A DNA stretch of 64,000 bases from Veillonella absiana (GCF_032970905.1 NZ_JAWJZA010000009.1), one strand, 5' to 3'; shown: positions 27,804-37,109, numbered from the stretch's first letter. Notes: a model not told the origin generated them from the sequence alone. A program made the numbers and translations.

Positions 27804-28244
27804 ATGAATCCTAAAGCTCTTAGCTTTGATAAATATCTAAAAGAGGAAGAGGTCACTGCCTTTGAACGCAAAGACTTTGACGATGAAGAAGGTACTGTTG
27901 TTTACCGATCTTATATAAAATCTCCTTTGTGGGATATGCCCTTCTTTGTGATTTTAGATAATAGCATCTATAGTGTGATGCGTTTGGTAGTAGGCCCTGA
28001 AAAGGTGAATGCTCAAAATCTAACGGCCATCAATGCATTTATTAATCGTGAAAATGCTACCTATAAAAACTTCAAACTCTACGTAGACGAACAGGATAAC
28101 TCATTGTATTTAGACTGTATCTATATGAGTGCAGACGATGCATTTGAACCAGCTTTGATGTACGCTTTGATGACATCTATCGTTGATTATATTCCAAATG
28201 CTGTAGGTGACTTAAAAGAGGTTTTTGAAAGTAACGCACACTAA
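27804..28244 (+). CDS. YbjN-like hypothetical protein B
   Basis: 146 aa from the ATG at 27804, which follows the previous stop by 1 bp (GGTGGTAACTA upstream). PFFVILDNSIYSVMRLVVGP and FKLYVDEQDNSLYLDCIYMS align with the corresponding strands of protein A, indicating a tandem duplication. Acidic, no signal peptide. Followed by a terminator, so it ends the xpt unit. Function unknown. Confidence 0.72.
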   Translation: MNPKALSFDKYLKEEEVTAFERKDFDDEEGTVVYRSYIKSPLWDMPFFVILDNSIYSVMRLVVGPEKVNAQNLTAINAFINRENATYKNFKLYVDEQDNSLYLDCIYMSADDAFEPALMYALMTSIVDYIPNAVGDLKEVFESNAH

Positions 28245-28272
28245 GTATATATTGAAATAAGGCATATATATA

Positions 28273-28312
28273 AATAGCCCATTGACTCTTAATACTATGA
28301 GTTGATGGGCTA
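28273..28312 (+). terminator. Rho-independent terminator
   Basis: Stem AATAGCCCATTGACTC with GAGTTGATGGGCTATT (one G-T pair), after the second YbjN-like gene. Confidence 0.88.
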
Positions 28313-28456
28313 TTTGTGATTTATAGACAATAACTAGTATGTCTATTCGATAATTTAGTTTTTTTGAATGTATATAGAATAGGTTTTAATAGGTTTTACA
28401 ATAGATAGATTATAAACAGCATTCATGAGGCGGGAGCACTGTTTCTATTGAGCTAA

Positions 28457-28699
28457 TTATACATTGTGTTGAGGATGAAGTAATGATCTACGCATTTCTT
28501 GGGTCATAGGAAATGGATAACCAGGGATATCCATCATATAACCTTCTAGACTACATCTAGCGGCTTCTAATCGGCATTGAAGTAAATGTTGATAGAGTTT
28601 TTGAAGTAGTCCTGATACAGGTTTCATGGACGGTTTGAAATTTGATACCTGATCTTCCAACATAGTGTGTTGATGTAGTGTTAGTGTTTTTATTGCCAT
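28457..28699 (-). CDS. Small hypothetical protein, 80 aa
   Basis: ATG at 28699 (MAIKTLTLHQHTMLEDQVSN); AAAGGAG lies 14 nt upstream, a loose spacing, and the frame is open to 28741. It ends MTQEMRRSLLHPQHNV. No domain recognised and no membrane helix. It is isolated between AT-rich spacers, so its reality is moderate. Confidence 0.4.
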   Translation of the reverse strand: MAIKTLTLHQHTMLEDQVSNFKPSMKPVSGLLQKLYQHLLQCRLEAARCSLEGYMMDIPGYPFPMTQEMRRSLLHPQHNV

Positions 28700-28744
28700 A
28701 GTAATAATATGGCTCCTTTCTAGGTGAAATCCTTCTGACACGTA

Positions 28745-29000
28745 CAGAATATCACTGGATAGGTAATGAGTAAAATTGATATTAGGGATAGGAAATATAG
28801 CTGTTTTTTATATGTGGGTATTATATTTGAAAAATAAACCATATGGGGTATAAATCAAGTAAATATAAGGGTTTATATTCTCTGTAGATATTTGTATATA
28901 GCTATTATTCATTATTTTATATAAAAGATTATTCTTATAATAACAACAGTATTAGATATAAAAAATGTGAATGACTGTGTGTGGATTAAGAGGAACTGAA
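28745..29000. other. AT-rich intergenic region, no gene seen
   Basis: Very AT-rich with several TATAAT-like words. It probably contains the promoters for the small minus-strand ORF and the broken lysR. No clear hairpin. Confidence 0.4.
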
Positions 29001-29752
29001 ATGGAAACAAATTATTATAGGAATTTTATTATCATTGTGGAGAGTGGCAGTATAACGTCAGCCGCGGAGGTGTTACATACGACAGAACCAACCTTAAGTA
29101 AGCAAATGCAAGTGTTAGAAAATATGTTACAAACAGAGCTGCTCGTCACAAAGCGGGGGCTAAATTTATGCGTCTTACCGCTGCAGGGGAGATATTATAT
29201 AAGCGTTTGAAGGAATTGTGCTCTGTGGAAGATCTCATGTTAAACGAGTTAGCTAGTGCGACGAATCGCGTGGAAGGTGTATTACGATTTAGTATCGCAC
29301 CAGGGCGTTCTGAACGCTTTATTCAGCGCGTACTACATCCTTTTCATGAACGATACCCCCATGTAATCTTTGAGTTGAATGAGGGGATTATTACAACTCA
29401 AGAAGAACAGTTGTTGTTGGGACGTACGGAAATTGGTATATGTAATGTAGAGTTAACACAACCTGAGAAATTTGAAATTCTTTGCACCCGGGCGGAGCAC
29501 TTAGCATTAGTAGCCTCATCTAACTTTCAAAACTTTCCTAGGAAGCATCAGATTAAATGGTCAGATTTAAGAGATGTACCAGTGGCTATATCTGGTGGGT
29601 GCGCGGTGGCGTTGGAAAAACTATATGGAGATATTAAACAAAAATTGAATGTGGTAAGCATTTCCACATCCAAACAAACTGCATTGGCTTGGATTGAAAC
29701 GAATCGAGTGGCGGAGGTGTTCCTAGATTTTTATAAGGAACTGGAATCCTAA
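29001..29752 (+). pseudogene. LysR family regulator, frameshifted at a G run
   Basis: The ATG at 29001 after AGAGGA gives METNYYRNFIIIVESGSITS and the helix AAEVLHTTEPTLSKQMQVLE. At the five-G run 29155-29159 one base is missing. The following frame continues KFMRLTAAGEILYKRLKELC, a perfect LysR linker, and a shortened effector domain ending FLDFYKELES. Reconstructed length is about 250 aa, below the usual 290-300. Either inactive or a sequencing error in the G run. Confidence 0.75.
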
Positions 29753-29785
29753 TTAAATAGTTAATATAGGATAATAAGATTAAAA

Positions 29786-29817
29786 GAGCTCCTAATGAAG
29801 GAGCACTTTGATTTTTC
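29786..29817 (+). terminator. Probable terminator
   Basis: Stem GCTCC/GGAGC within AGAGCTCCTAATGAAGGAGC, followed by TTTGATTTTT. Short stem, moderate strength. Confidence 0.6.
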
Positions 29818-29822
29818 TATTG

Positions 29823-29890
29823 TTCGTATCGAATACGAATAAAATGCAAAAAATAATGTAAATTTTAAATATAGTTCGATACGTTCCGAA
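29823..29890. promoter_or_regulatory. Pair of CGTATCGAA palindromes upstream of the pur promoter
   Basis: TTCGTATCGAATACGAA (29823-29839) is a perfect 7-bp-arm palindrome. TTCGATACGTTCCGAA (29875-29890) carries the same CGTATCGAA core in inverse orientation. They lie 40-107 bp before the -35 box of the leader promoter, so a repressor or activator of the purine operon is plausible. Confidence 0.5.
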
Positions 29891-29929
29891 TAATTGCATA
29901 AATCAATAGAATAAATCTTCGAAATTTAA

Positions 29930-29958
29930 TTGACTTATGACGGTGCCTTTGTTACAAT
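29930..29958 (+). promoter_or_regulatory. Sigma-A promoter of the purE leader
   Basis: TTGACT (29930-29935), a 17-nt spacer, TACAAT (29953-29958). Predicted start near 29965, about 20 bp before the leader ORF. Confidence 0.8.
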
Positions 29959-29987
29959 TTTTTTAGGCTACAAGAGGAGGTAGGACT

Positions 29988-30074
29988 GTGAAGATCATGA
30001 TGGAACAATTCCAACAAACAATTCAATCTAAACAGGCTATTTTTGTGCGCTTTCGCTCAGCTTTATTTTGCTGA
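29988..30074 (+). CDS. 28-codon leader ORF upstream of purE
   Basis: A GTG at 29988 after AGAGGAGGTAGG (in-frame ATGs at 29997 and 30000) reads MKIMMEQFQQTIQSKQAIFV and ends FRSALFC at a TGA that falls inside the second arm of the terminator at 30055-30085. A strong ribosome binding site and overlap with a terminator are the layout of a translation-coupled attenuator. Codons that might be sensed are Gln-rich (five CAA/CAG). Purine synthesis uses glutamine as nitrogen donor, so a glutamine signal is an idea, not shown. Confidence 0.5.
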   Translation: MKIMMEQFQQTIQSKQAIFVRFRSALFC

Positions 30075-30085
30075 GCATTTTTTTA
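30055..30085 (+). terminator. Terminator/attenuator before purE
   Basis: Stem GCTCAG (30055-30060) and CTGAGC (30071-30076), then ATTTTTTTA. It lies about 120 bp before purE. Transcription either stops here (short RNA of about 120 nt) or reads into the operon. Another -10-like TATAAT at 30181 could also serve purE. Confidence 0.75.
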
Positions 30086-30202
30086 TTGTCATGAATTAGT
30101 ATTACAGTTTTGATATAAAATTATGTGCTAGAAATATCAATTTGATGGTATACAGTACGTAGAGTTTTTACACGAAATTATATAATGTATGAGGAGGTCC
30201 TT

Positions 30203-30694
30203 ATGAAAGTCGGTATTGTTATGGGCAGTAAATCTGACCTAGAAACTATGAAAAAAGCAGCAGCAGTTTTGAAAGAATTCAACATCCCTTATGAAATGGT
30301 AATTTCTTCTGCTCACAGAACTCCAGAAGAAGTAAAATCCTTCGTTACACGTTTGGAAGAAGAAGGCGCAGTAGCATTTATTGCTGGCGCTGGTGCAGCG
30401 GCTCATCTACCTGGTGTTATTGCTAGCTTCACTACATTGCCAGTTATCGGTATTCCTTTGAATGCTACAGCTCTTAAAGGGATTGATTCCTTGTTGGCTA
30501 TCGTACAAATGCCATCTGGCATGCCTGTAGCTACAATGGCTGTAGACGGAGCTAAAAATGCAGCATTATTTGCCGTACAAATTTGCGCAGCTTTCAACAA
30601 AGACATCAAAGCACAATATGTGGCATACCGCAAAGATATGGCTGATAAAGTTAACGAAGATAACGCTAAACTACAAGCTGAGTTGAATAAATAA
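30203..30694 (+). CDS. purE: N5-carboxyaminoimidazole ribonucleotide mutase
   Basis: Rearranges N5-CAIR to CAIR in purine synthesis. The start ATG at 30203 after GAGGAGG gives MKVGIVMGSKSDLETMKKAA, 163 aa. The motifs SAHRTPE and GAGAAAHLPGVIAS are the PurE nucleotide and active-site loops. First gene of the pur operon here; no purK is adjacent. Confidence 0.95.
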   Translation: MKVGIVMGSKSDLETMKKAAAVLKEFNIPYEMVISSAHRTPEEVKSFVTRLEEEGAVAFIAGAGAAAHLPGVIASFTTLPVIGIPLNATALKGIDSLLAIVQMPSGMPVATMAVDGAKNAALFAVQICAAFNKDIKAQYVAYRKDMADKVNEDNAKLQAELNK

Positions 30695-30820
30695 TTTTAC
30701 ATAAATAATCATCACCGCGAATCTGTGATTCGCGTCAGGGGAAATGCATCGTATGCAAATTCATAGATGCATATATTCCATAAACTAGAGTTTCTAAAAG
30801 TTAGTCAATTAGGAGACATA

Positions 30821-32239
30821 ATGAATTACGATGCAGTTTTTGACAAGTGGCATGAAGAGTGTGGCGTGTTCGGTATTTATGACCGCCATCTCGATGTAGC
30901 CCGTTATACCTACTGGGGTCTGTTTGCGTTGCAACATCGTGGACAAGAGAGTGCCGGCATTGCCGTTACGAACGGTGACGATATTGAGCTCGCCAAAAAT
31001 ATGGGCCTATTAACAGAGGCGATTAAGGAATTACCAAAATTGAAAGGCCACATTGCGACTGGTCATGTACGGTATTCCACAACGGGTTCTAACAGCCCTC
31101 GCAACATTCAACCATTAGTTATCCATTACCAAGATGGGCATATGGGCGTTGCTCATAATGGTAACCTTACGAATGCATTAGCGATTCGTCGTCAATTGGA
31201 GGACGATGGTTCTGTATTCCAAACTACAATGGACTCTGAGGTAATTGTAAATCTGATTGCTCGTTCCAAAGCAGCAACTATCGAAGATCGTATTGTTGAG
31301 GCGGTTAATAAAATCGAAGGTGCTTATTCCATCGTTATTAACACGACGAATGCATTGATTGGTATTCGTGATCCTCATGGATACCGTCCTTTGTGCTTGG
31401 GTAAAACAGAACATGGCTATGTATTAGCCAGCGAAACATGCGCCCTTGATGTCATCAAGGCAGAATTCATTCGTCACATCGAACCAGGGGAAATGGTTAT
31501 CATCAATGACGAAGGAGTTCGTAGTCGCATTTACGCACCAGTAGAAAAAATTGAGAAGAAACTTTGTGTATTTGAATATATTTACTTTGCTCGTTCCGAT
31601 AGTAATATCGATGGTCAAAGTGTGTACGAAACTCGTTTGAACATGGGTCGTGAATTGGCTCGTGAAACGAAATACGATGCGGATATCGTTATGTCCATTC
31701 CTGACTCTGGTACTACGGCAGCACTTGGCTATGCCCGTGAGTCCGGCATTCCATTTGCGGAAGGTTTGATTAAAAACCGTTATAGCGGTCGTACTTTCAT
31801 CAAACCAAATCAAGAGGAACGTGAACTCGCGGTTCGTATGAAATTAAATGCTGTGCCAGAGGTTGTGGCCGGTAAACGTATCGTATTAATTGATGACTCT
31901 ATCGTTCGTGGTACGACAAGTGGTCTCATCGTAAAAATGTTAAAAGAAGCTGGGGCGAAGGAAGTGTACATGTGCATTAGTTCCCCAGCTATCGAATATT
32001 CTTGTCACTATGGTATTGATACATCTGTTCGTAAGGAATTGATTGCCGCCACTCATACAGTGGAACAAATTCGCGAATATATCAAAGCAGACAAATTACA
32101 TTATTTGACACAAGAAGGTTTGTGTCGTGCTATTACTAATTTAGAATCCCATGAAATGTGCTTTGCATGCTTCGATGGTGATTATGCTGTAGCGGTTCCA
32201 GAGGAACAAGAGGAAGGGGTAAAATATGTGCTCGAATAA
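30821..32239 (+). CDS. purF: Amidophosphoribosyltransferase
   Basis: First committed step of purine synthesis: PRPP plus glutamine to phosphoribosylamine. Start at 30821 (AGGAG upstream); 472 aa. The catalytic Cys lies in HEECGVFG after a short propeptide. The glutaminase domain has HRGQESAGIA and GHVRYSTTG; the C-terminal phosphoribosyltransferase domain has VLIDDSIVRGTTSG. Cys residues near the end (YSCHYG, MCFACFDG) suggest the Fe-S-containing PurF class. Overlaps purM by 14 bp. Confidence 0.96.
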   Translation: MNYDAVFDKWHEECGVFGIYDRHLDVARYTYWGLFALQHRGQESAGIAVTNGDDIELAKNMGLLTEAIKELPKLKGHIATGHVRYSTTGSNSPRNIQPLVIHYQDGHMGVAHNGNLTNALAIRRQLEDDGSVFQTTMDSEVIVNLIARSKAATIEDRIVEAVNKIEGAYSIVINTTNALIGIRDPHGYRPLCLGKTEHGYVLASETCALDVIKAEFIRHIEPGEMVIINDEGVRSRIYAPVEKIEKKLCVFEYIYFARSDSNIDGQSVYETRLNMGRELARETKYDADIVMSIPDSGTTAALGYARESGIPFAEGLIKNRYSGRTFIKPNQEERELAVRMKLNAVPEVVAGKRIVLIDDSIVRGTTSGLIVKMLKEAGAKEVYMCISSPAIEYSCHYGIDTSVRKELIAATHTVEQIREYIKADKLHYLTQEGLCRAITNLESHEMCFACFDGDYAVAVPEEQEEGVKYVLE

Positions 32240-33287
32240 AGTAGGCGTAACGTATCGTGATGCAGGCGTTGATATCGATGCAGGTAACAAGGCTGTTGAA
32301 TTGATGAAGGATGCGGTGCAACGCACTTATACTCCAGGTGTTGTAGGTGATATCGGCGGCTTCGGCGGTTTGTATTCCCTTGCGGGTCATTCCATGTCCG
32401 ACCCTATGCTCGTATCTGGTACTGACGGTGTTGGTACTAAATTGCGTCTTGCTATTATGATGGATAAACATGATACTATCGGTCAAGACTGCGTAGCTAT
32501 GAGCGTCAATGATATCTTGGTTCAAGGTGCAACACCTTTGTTCTTCCTAGATTATGTAGCGGTTGGTAAACTCGATCCTGTACAAGTTGCGGACATCGTG
32601 CGCGGTGTGGCTGGCGCTTGTGAGGAATCTGGTTGTGCCCTTCTTGGCGGTGAAACTGCTGAAATGGCGGGCTTCTATGGCGATGGCGATTATGATGTGG
32701 CTGGTTTCGCTGTAGGTATCGTGGACCGTCCTAAATTGATCACTGGTGAAAGTATCAAAGCTGGCGACGTTATCCTTGGTTTGCCATCCTCCGGTGTGCA
32801 TTCCAACGGTTTCAGTTTAGTTCGTAAAATTGTATTCGAATTGCAAGGTCTTGGCATCGATGATGTGGTACCTGAATTCGGTAAAACAGTGGGCGAAGAA
32901 TTGTTAACACCAACTCGCCTATATCCAAAAGCAGTATTGCCACTCATTCAAAAAGAACAAGTGAAAGGCATGGTCCACATCACTGGTGGTGGCTTCTATG
33001 AAAATATTCCTCGTGTATTGCCAAAAGGCGTATGTGCTCGCGTTGACGTGAACGCATGGCCTCGCCTCCCTGTATTCAGCAAATTGCAAGAATGGGGCAA
33101 TGTAGCATGGCCTGAAATGTACCGTACTTTCAACATGGGTATCGGTATGATTCTCATCGTATCTGCTGATGACGCAGCGGCTGTGAAAGCCGACCTCGAA
33201 GCTCGTGGCGAAGCAGTGTACGAAATTGGTCGAATCGAAGACGGATACACTCCAGTAATCTTGGAAGGACGTGAATTTGGTGCGTAA
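32226..33287 (+). CDS. purM: Phosphoribosylformylglycinamidine cyclo-ligase
   Basis: AIR synthetase: closes the imidazole ring with ATP. 353 aa. Motifs SGTDGVGTKLRLA, GQDCVAMSVNDILVQGATPL, GGETAEMAGFY and LPSSGVHSNGFSL are characteristic. Its start lies inside the end of purF (AGGAAGGGG upstream), and it overlaps purN at its end. Confidence 0.96.
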   Translation: MCSNKVGVTYRDAGVDIDAGNKAVELMKDAVQRTYTPGVVGDIGGFGGLYSLAGHSMSDPMLVSGTDGVGTKLRLAIMMDKHDTIGQDCVAMSVNDILVQGATPLFFLDYVAVGKLDPVQVADIVRGVAGACEESGCALLGGETAEMAGFYGDGDYDVAGFAVGIVDRPKLITGESIKAGDVILGLPSSGVHSNGFSLVRKIVFELQGLGIDDVVPEFGKTVGEELLTPTRLYPKAVLPLIQKEQVKGMVHITGGGFYENIPRVLPKGVCARVDVNAWPRLPVFSKLQEWGNVAWPEMYRTFNMGIGMILIVSADDAAAVKADLEARGEAVYEIGRIEDGYTPVILEGREFGA

Positions 33288-33888
33288 GAAATTAGCCATT
33301 TTTGCTAGCGGTCGCGGTTCCAATGCAGAGGCATTACATGATGCCATCAAGGCTGGGACTATTAATGGCGACATCGTTGTGGTTGTGACAGATCACGCAG
33401 ACGCAGGTGTTATCGAACGCGCTGAACGTTGGAACGTGCCTGTTATTGTCATCGAACGCAAAGGTTTTGAATCCAAAGATGCCTTCGAACAAGCCATGAT
33501 TGATGCCATCGCGCCATATAGCCCTGATGGAATTGTATTGGCTGGTTACATGCGCCTATTAGGCCCAACATTTATCACGCCGTACGAAAATCGTATTTTA
33601 AATATCCATCCTGCGTTGTTGCCATCCTTCTCTGGGTTACATGCCCAAGGTCAAGCTGTGGTAGCTGGCGTTAAGGTGAGCGGATGTACCGTTCACTTTG
33701 TGGATACTGGCATGGACTCTGGCCCAATCATCATGCAAAATACAGTGCCTGTGTACGCGGATGATACAGAGGACACATTGGCAGAACGTTTGTTGCCAAT
33801 CGAACACGTAACCTACAAGGAAGCGTTGGCATTGTTCTGCGATGACAAACTTGAAATTAAAGATCATATTGTACATATTAAAGGGTAA
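33280..33888 (+). CDS. purN: Phosphoribosylglycinamide formyltransferase
   Basis: Transfers formyl from 10-formyl-THF to GAR. The start is placed at the GTG 33280 (MRKKLAIFASGRGSNAEALH), 11 nt after GGAAGG; a GTG at 33271 is too close to it. About 202 aa. The active-site region ILNIHPALLPSF and CTVHFVDTGMDSGPII with the catalytic Asp are visible. Overlaps purM by 8 bp. Confidence 0.94.
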   Translation: MRKKLAIFASGRGSNAEALHDAIKAGTINGDIVVVVTDHADAGVIERAERWNVPVIVIERKGFESKDAFEQAMIDAIAPYSPDGIVLAGYMRLLGPTFITPYENRILNIHPALLPSFSGLHAQGQAVVAGVKVSGCTVHFVDTGMDSGPIIMQNTVPVYADDTEDTLAERLLPIEHVTYKEALALFCDDKLEIKDHIVHIKG

Positions 33889-33893
33889 TCGCT

Positions 33894-33959
33894 AGGCGCC
33901 AGCACGCGGTTATCAACGTGTTATACGCTGTTGTTGCTGCGCTCATAAATATGGCGCCT
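33894..33959. repeat. Hairpin element between purN and purH
   Basis: Arms AGGCGCCA (33894-33901) and TGGCGCCT (33952-33959) enclose a 50-nt region with further pairing (CACG...CGTG). No T tract follows, so it may be a processing or regulatory structure within the operon mRNA. Confidence 0.5.
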
Positions 33960-34012
33960 TGACGTAAAACCTTTGTACAATTGACATAGTAATACAAATT
34001 AGAGGAGGACAT

Positions 34013-35542
34013 ATGATTAAAAATGCGCTCATTAGCGTATCCGATAAAACTGGTGTAGTGGAATTTGCGAAACAATTAGCCGATTTAGGCGTTACTGTGT
34101 ACTCCACTGGCGGTACTTTGAAAGCTATCACTCACGCAGGTGTAGCAGCGAAAGCAGTGGACTCCCTTACAGGTTTCCCTGAAATGATGGACGGTCGTGT
34201 AAAAACATTGCATCCAATGGTGCATGGTGGTATTCTTGCAGTTCGTGATAACCCTGAGCATGTGAAAGCTATGGTAGAACACAACATTCAACCAATCGAT
34301 TTGGTGGTTGTTAACTTGTATCCATTCCGCGAAACTATTGCGAAACCAAATGTAGCATTAGAAGATGCTATCGAAAACATCGATATCGGTGGTCCTACAA
34401 TGGTTCGTTCCGCTGCGAAAAACCATGCGTACGTTGGTATCGTAGTTAATCCAAATCATTACGATGAAATCATCGCTATGTTAGCTGACAAAGGCGAATT
34501 GACTAAAGAATATAAATTCATGCTTGCTAAAGAAGCATTCGCACATACGGCTGCGTATGACACAGCTATTGCTAACTTCTTGAGCAAACAAATGGGTGAA
34601 GGTCCTACACCTCCAGAATATTTAAGTGCTTACGAAAAAGTATCCGATCTTCGTTACGGTGAAAACTCACACCAACGAGCTGCTTTCTACAAAGAAATCG
34701 GCACAGCTCATGGCATGGGTGCGTTGAAACAATTGCATGGTAAAGAATTGTCTTACAATAATATTGTAGACATGGAAGCAGCATGGAACATGGTTTGGGA
34801 ATTTGAAGAACCAGCAGCATGTATTATTAAACATACAAATCCATGTGGTGCAGCCACAGCAGATACGCTTCATGATGCATACGTAAATGCTTATGAAGCA
34901 GACTCCGTATCTGCCTTTGGTGGTATCGTATCCTTAAACCGTGAAGTGGATGCAGCCACAGCAGAAGAAATGAGCAAAATTTTCTTGGAATGCATCATGG
35001 CGCCAGCTTTCACACAAGAAGCATTGGACATTTTGAGTGCTAAGAAAAATATTCGCCTCGTAGAATTGGCTCGTCCTGAACCAGGTCAAGTGATGGTGAA
35101 AAAGGTATCCGGCGGTTTACTCGTACAAACAGAAGATGACATCGCTGAATCTCAAGCAGAATACACTGTTGTGACAAAAGCACAACCTACACCTGAACAA
35201 TGGACAGCATTGCATTTCGCATGGAAGCTGGTTAAACACGTAAAATCTAACGCTATCTTGATTTCCAATGAAAAACGCACATTAGGCGTTGGTGCAGGTC
35301 AAATGAACCGCGTAGGTTCCGCTAAAATTGCGTTGGAACAAGCAGGAGACGCAGCGAAAGGTGCTGTATTGGCATCTGATGCGTTCTTCCCATTCGGTGA
35401 TACTGTGGAAACCGCAGCACAACACGGCATCGCAGCGATTATTCAACCAGGTGGTTCCATCCGCGATGAAGAATCCATCAAAGCTGCTGACGAAGCAGGC
35501 ATCGCTATGGTATTCACTCATATTCGTCATTTCAAACACTAG
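34013..35542 (+). CDS. purH: Bifunctional AICAR formyltransferase/IMP cyclohydrolase
   Basis: Last two steps to IMP. 509 aa. The N-terminal MGS-like cyclohydrolase domain includes ISVSDKTGVVEFAKQLADLG and STGGTLKAI; the transformylase domain has LRYGENSHQRAAFY, the catalytic KHTNPCGAAT, and SDAFFPFGDTVETAAQHGIA. Strong AGAGGAGG. Follows the hairpin at 33894-33959. Confidence 0.96.
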   Translation: MIKNALISVSDKTGVVEFAKQLADLGVTVYSTGGTLKAITHAGVAAKAVDSLTGFPEMMDGRVKTLHPMVHGGILAVRDNPEHVKAMVEHNIQPIDLVVVNLYPFRETIAKPNVALEDAIENIDIGGPTMVRSAAKNHAYVGIVVNPNHYDEIIAMLADKGELTKEYKFMLAKEAFAHTAAYDTAIANFLSKQMGEGPTPPEYLSAYEKVSDLRYGENSHQRAAFYKEIGTAHGMGALKQLHGKELSYNNIVDMEAAWNMVWEFEEPAACIIKHTNPCGAATADTLHDAYVNAYEADSVSAFGGIVSLNREVDAATAEEMSKIFLECIMAPAFTQEALDILSAKKNIRLVELARPEPGQVMVKKVSGGLLVQTEDDIAESQAEYTVVTKAQPTPEQWTALHFAWKLVKHVKSNAILISNEKRTLGVGAGQMNRVGSAKIALEQAGDAAKGAVLASDAFFPFGDTVETAAQHGIAAIIQPGGSIRDEESIKAADEAGIAMVFTHIRHFKH

Positions 35543-35551
35543 GAGGCAACT

Positions 35552-36823
35552 ATGAACGTTTGCGTAATTGGTACAGGTGGTCGCGAGCATACTTTGGCGT
35601 GGCGCCTCAATATGAGCCCTAGCGTTGATATTGTATATGCCATCCCAGGCAGCGCGGCGATGACCGACGTGGCCACTGTGGTCGACATGAAATGGGAAGA
35701 CACCGATGCATTGGTGACATTCTTGCGTGATCACGATGTGAAACTCGTTGTGGTAGGTCCAGAGGCTCCTCTGGTAGCGGGTCTATCCGATACATTAGTA
35801 GCGGCGGGATTCCCTGTATTTGGTCCATCCAAAGTAGCAGCGCAATTAGAAGGCTCCAAAGTCTTTGCTAAAGACATGATGAAAAAATACGACATCCCAA
35901 CGGCAGCATACGGTGTGTACTCTAATCCAGTACAGGCGAAGAAATTCATCGCGGAAACTGGCGCACCTATCGTTATCAAGGCAGATGGCCTCGCAGCTGG
36001 TAAAGGTGTTGTGGTTGCCATGACACTAGACGAAGCTAATGCAGCCGTTGACGATATGCTCGAAGGCAATCGCTTTGGCGATGCGGGCAGCACTGTGGTT
36101 ATCGAGGAATTCATGGTTGGCGAAGAGGCTAGTTTGTTAGCCTTTGCTGACGGCAAAACAGTAGTTCCTATGATTGCCTCCCAGGACCACAAACGTATCT
36201 TCGATAATGACGAAGGTCCAAACACTGGTGGTATGGGCACATACGCGCCAGCGCCTGTATTGACTGAGAAGCTTCGGGACCAAGCCATGGAAACTATTTT
36301 GAAACCAATGATGGCGGCTATGGCTGCAGAAGGTATGCCATACGTGGGCTGCCTCTATGCGGGCCTAATGATTACGGATCAAGGTTGTCGCGTGGTGGAA
36401 TTCAATGCGCGCTTTGGCGATCCAGAAACGCAAGTGGTGTTGCCACTTCTTGATGGTGACCTCGGCGAAATCATGCTTGCTTGCGCTCAAGGTAAACTGG
36501 AGGCATCCATGGTGAATTGGAAAAACTCCTACGCAACTTGCGTTATCATGGCATCCAAGGGCTATCCAGAAACATCCTCCAAAAACGATGTCATCAATGG
36601 TGACCTTAGCACTACGGATAATAGCATGATATTCCATTCCGGTACAAAACTTGATGGCGACCATTTCGTTACAAACGGCGGTCGTGTCCTCGGCGTTGTT
36701 GGCCTTGGTGAAAGCCTCCAAGAGGCCCTTGATGTATCCTATGCACGCGTGAATGGCATTACCTTTGATGGTATGCAGTTCCGCAAGGATATTGGTCAAA
36801 AGGCGTTCAAGCATCTAAAATAA
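35552..36823 (+). CDS. purD: Phosphoribosylamine-glycine ligase
   Basis: GAR synthetase of the ATP-grasp fold, 423 aa. It starts MNVCVIGTGGREHTLAWRLN. GPEAPLVAGLSD, the ATP-binding IKADGLAAGKGVVVA, and VVEFNARFGDPETQV are diagnostic. Nine bp after purH; last gene of the pur operon. Confidence 0.96.
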   Translation: MNVCVIGTGGREHTLAWRLNMSPSVDIVYAIPGSAAMTDVATVVDMKWEDTDALVTFLRDHDVKLVVVGPEAPLVAGLSDTLVAAGFPVFGPSKVAAQLEGSKVFAKDMMKKYDIPTAAYGVYSNPVQAKKFIAETGAPIVIKADGLAAGKGVVVAMTLDEANAAVDDMLEGNRFGDAGSTVVIEEFMVGEEASLLAFADGKTVVPMIASQDHKRIFDNDEGPNTGGMGTYAPAPVLTEKLRDQAMETILKPMMAAMAAEGMPYVGCLYAGLMITDQGCRVVEFNARFGDPETQVVLPLLDGDLGEIMLACAQGKLEASMVNWKNSYATCVIMASKGYPETSSKNDVINGDLSTTDNSMIFHSGTKLDGDHFVTNGGRVLGVVGLGESLQEALDVSYARVNGITFDGMQFRKDIGQKAFKHLK

Positions 36824-36870
36824 TACAAATTGTTTTCACTCTAATTTTCTAGATTGAAATATGACAATAC

Positions 36871-36940
36871 AACCAGCAGATAACTGTTCGTTTATATAAT
36901 CCCTTTGGAATTATGTATACAACACAGTAATCTGCTGGTT
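36871..36940 (+). terminator. Terminator of the pur operon
   Basis: Arms AACCAGCAGAT (36871-36881) and ATCTGCTGGTT (36930-36940), with a 48-nt interior and TTTTCATTT following. Long loop but perfect stem. Confidence 0.7.
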
Positions 36941-37109
36941 TTCATTTATTTTTATCCCCTGAAATGATACAATAATTGAGGATTATCAATATAGAATTTT
37001 TGCAAATAAATGAGCTAGCAGATAGTATCATTGTATAGATGTTGCATGCCAGCGGTGAAATGAAACTTTTACCATCAATATGTACATCATATATAGATTA
37101 GGGACGGAT

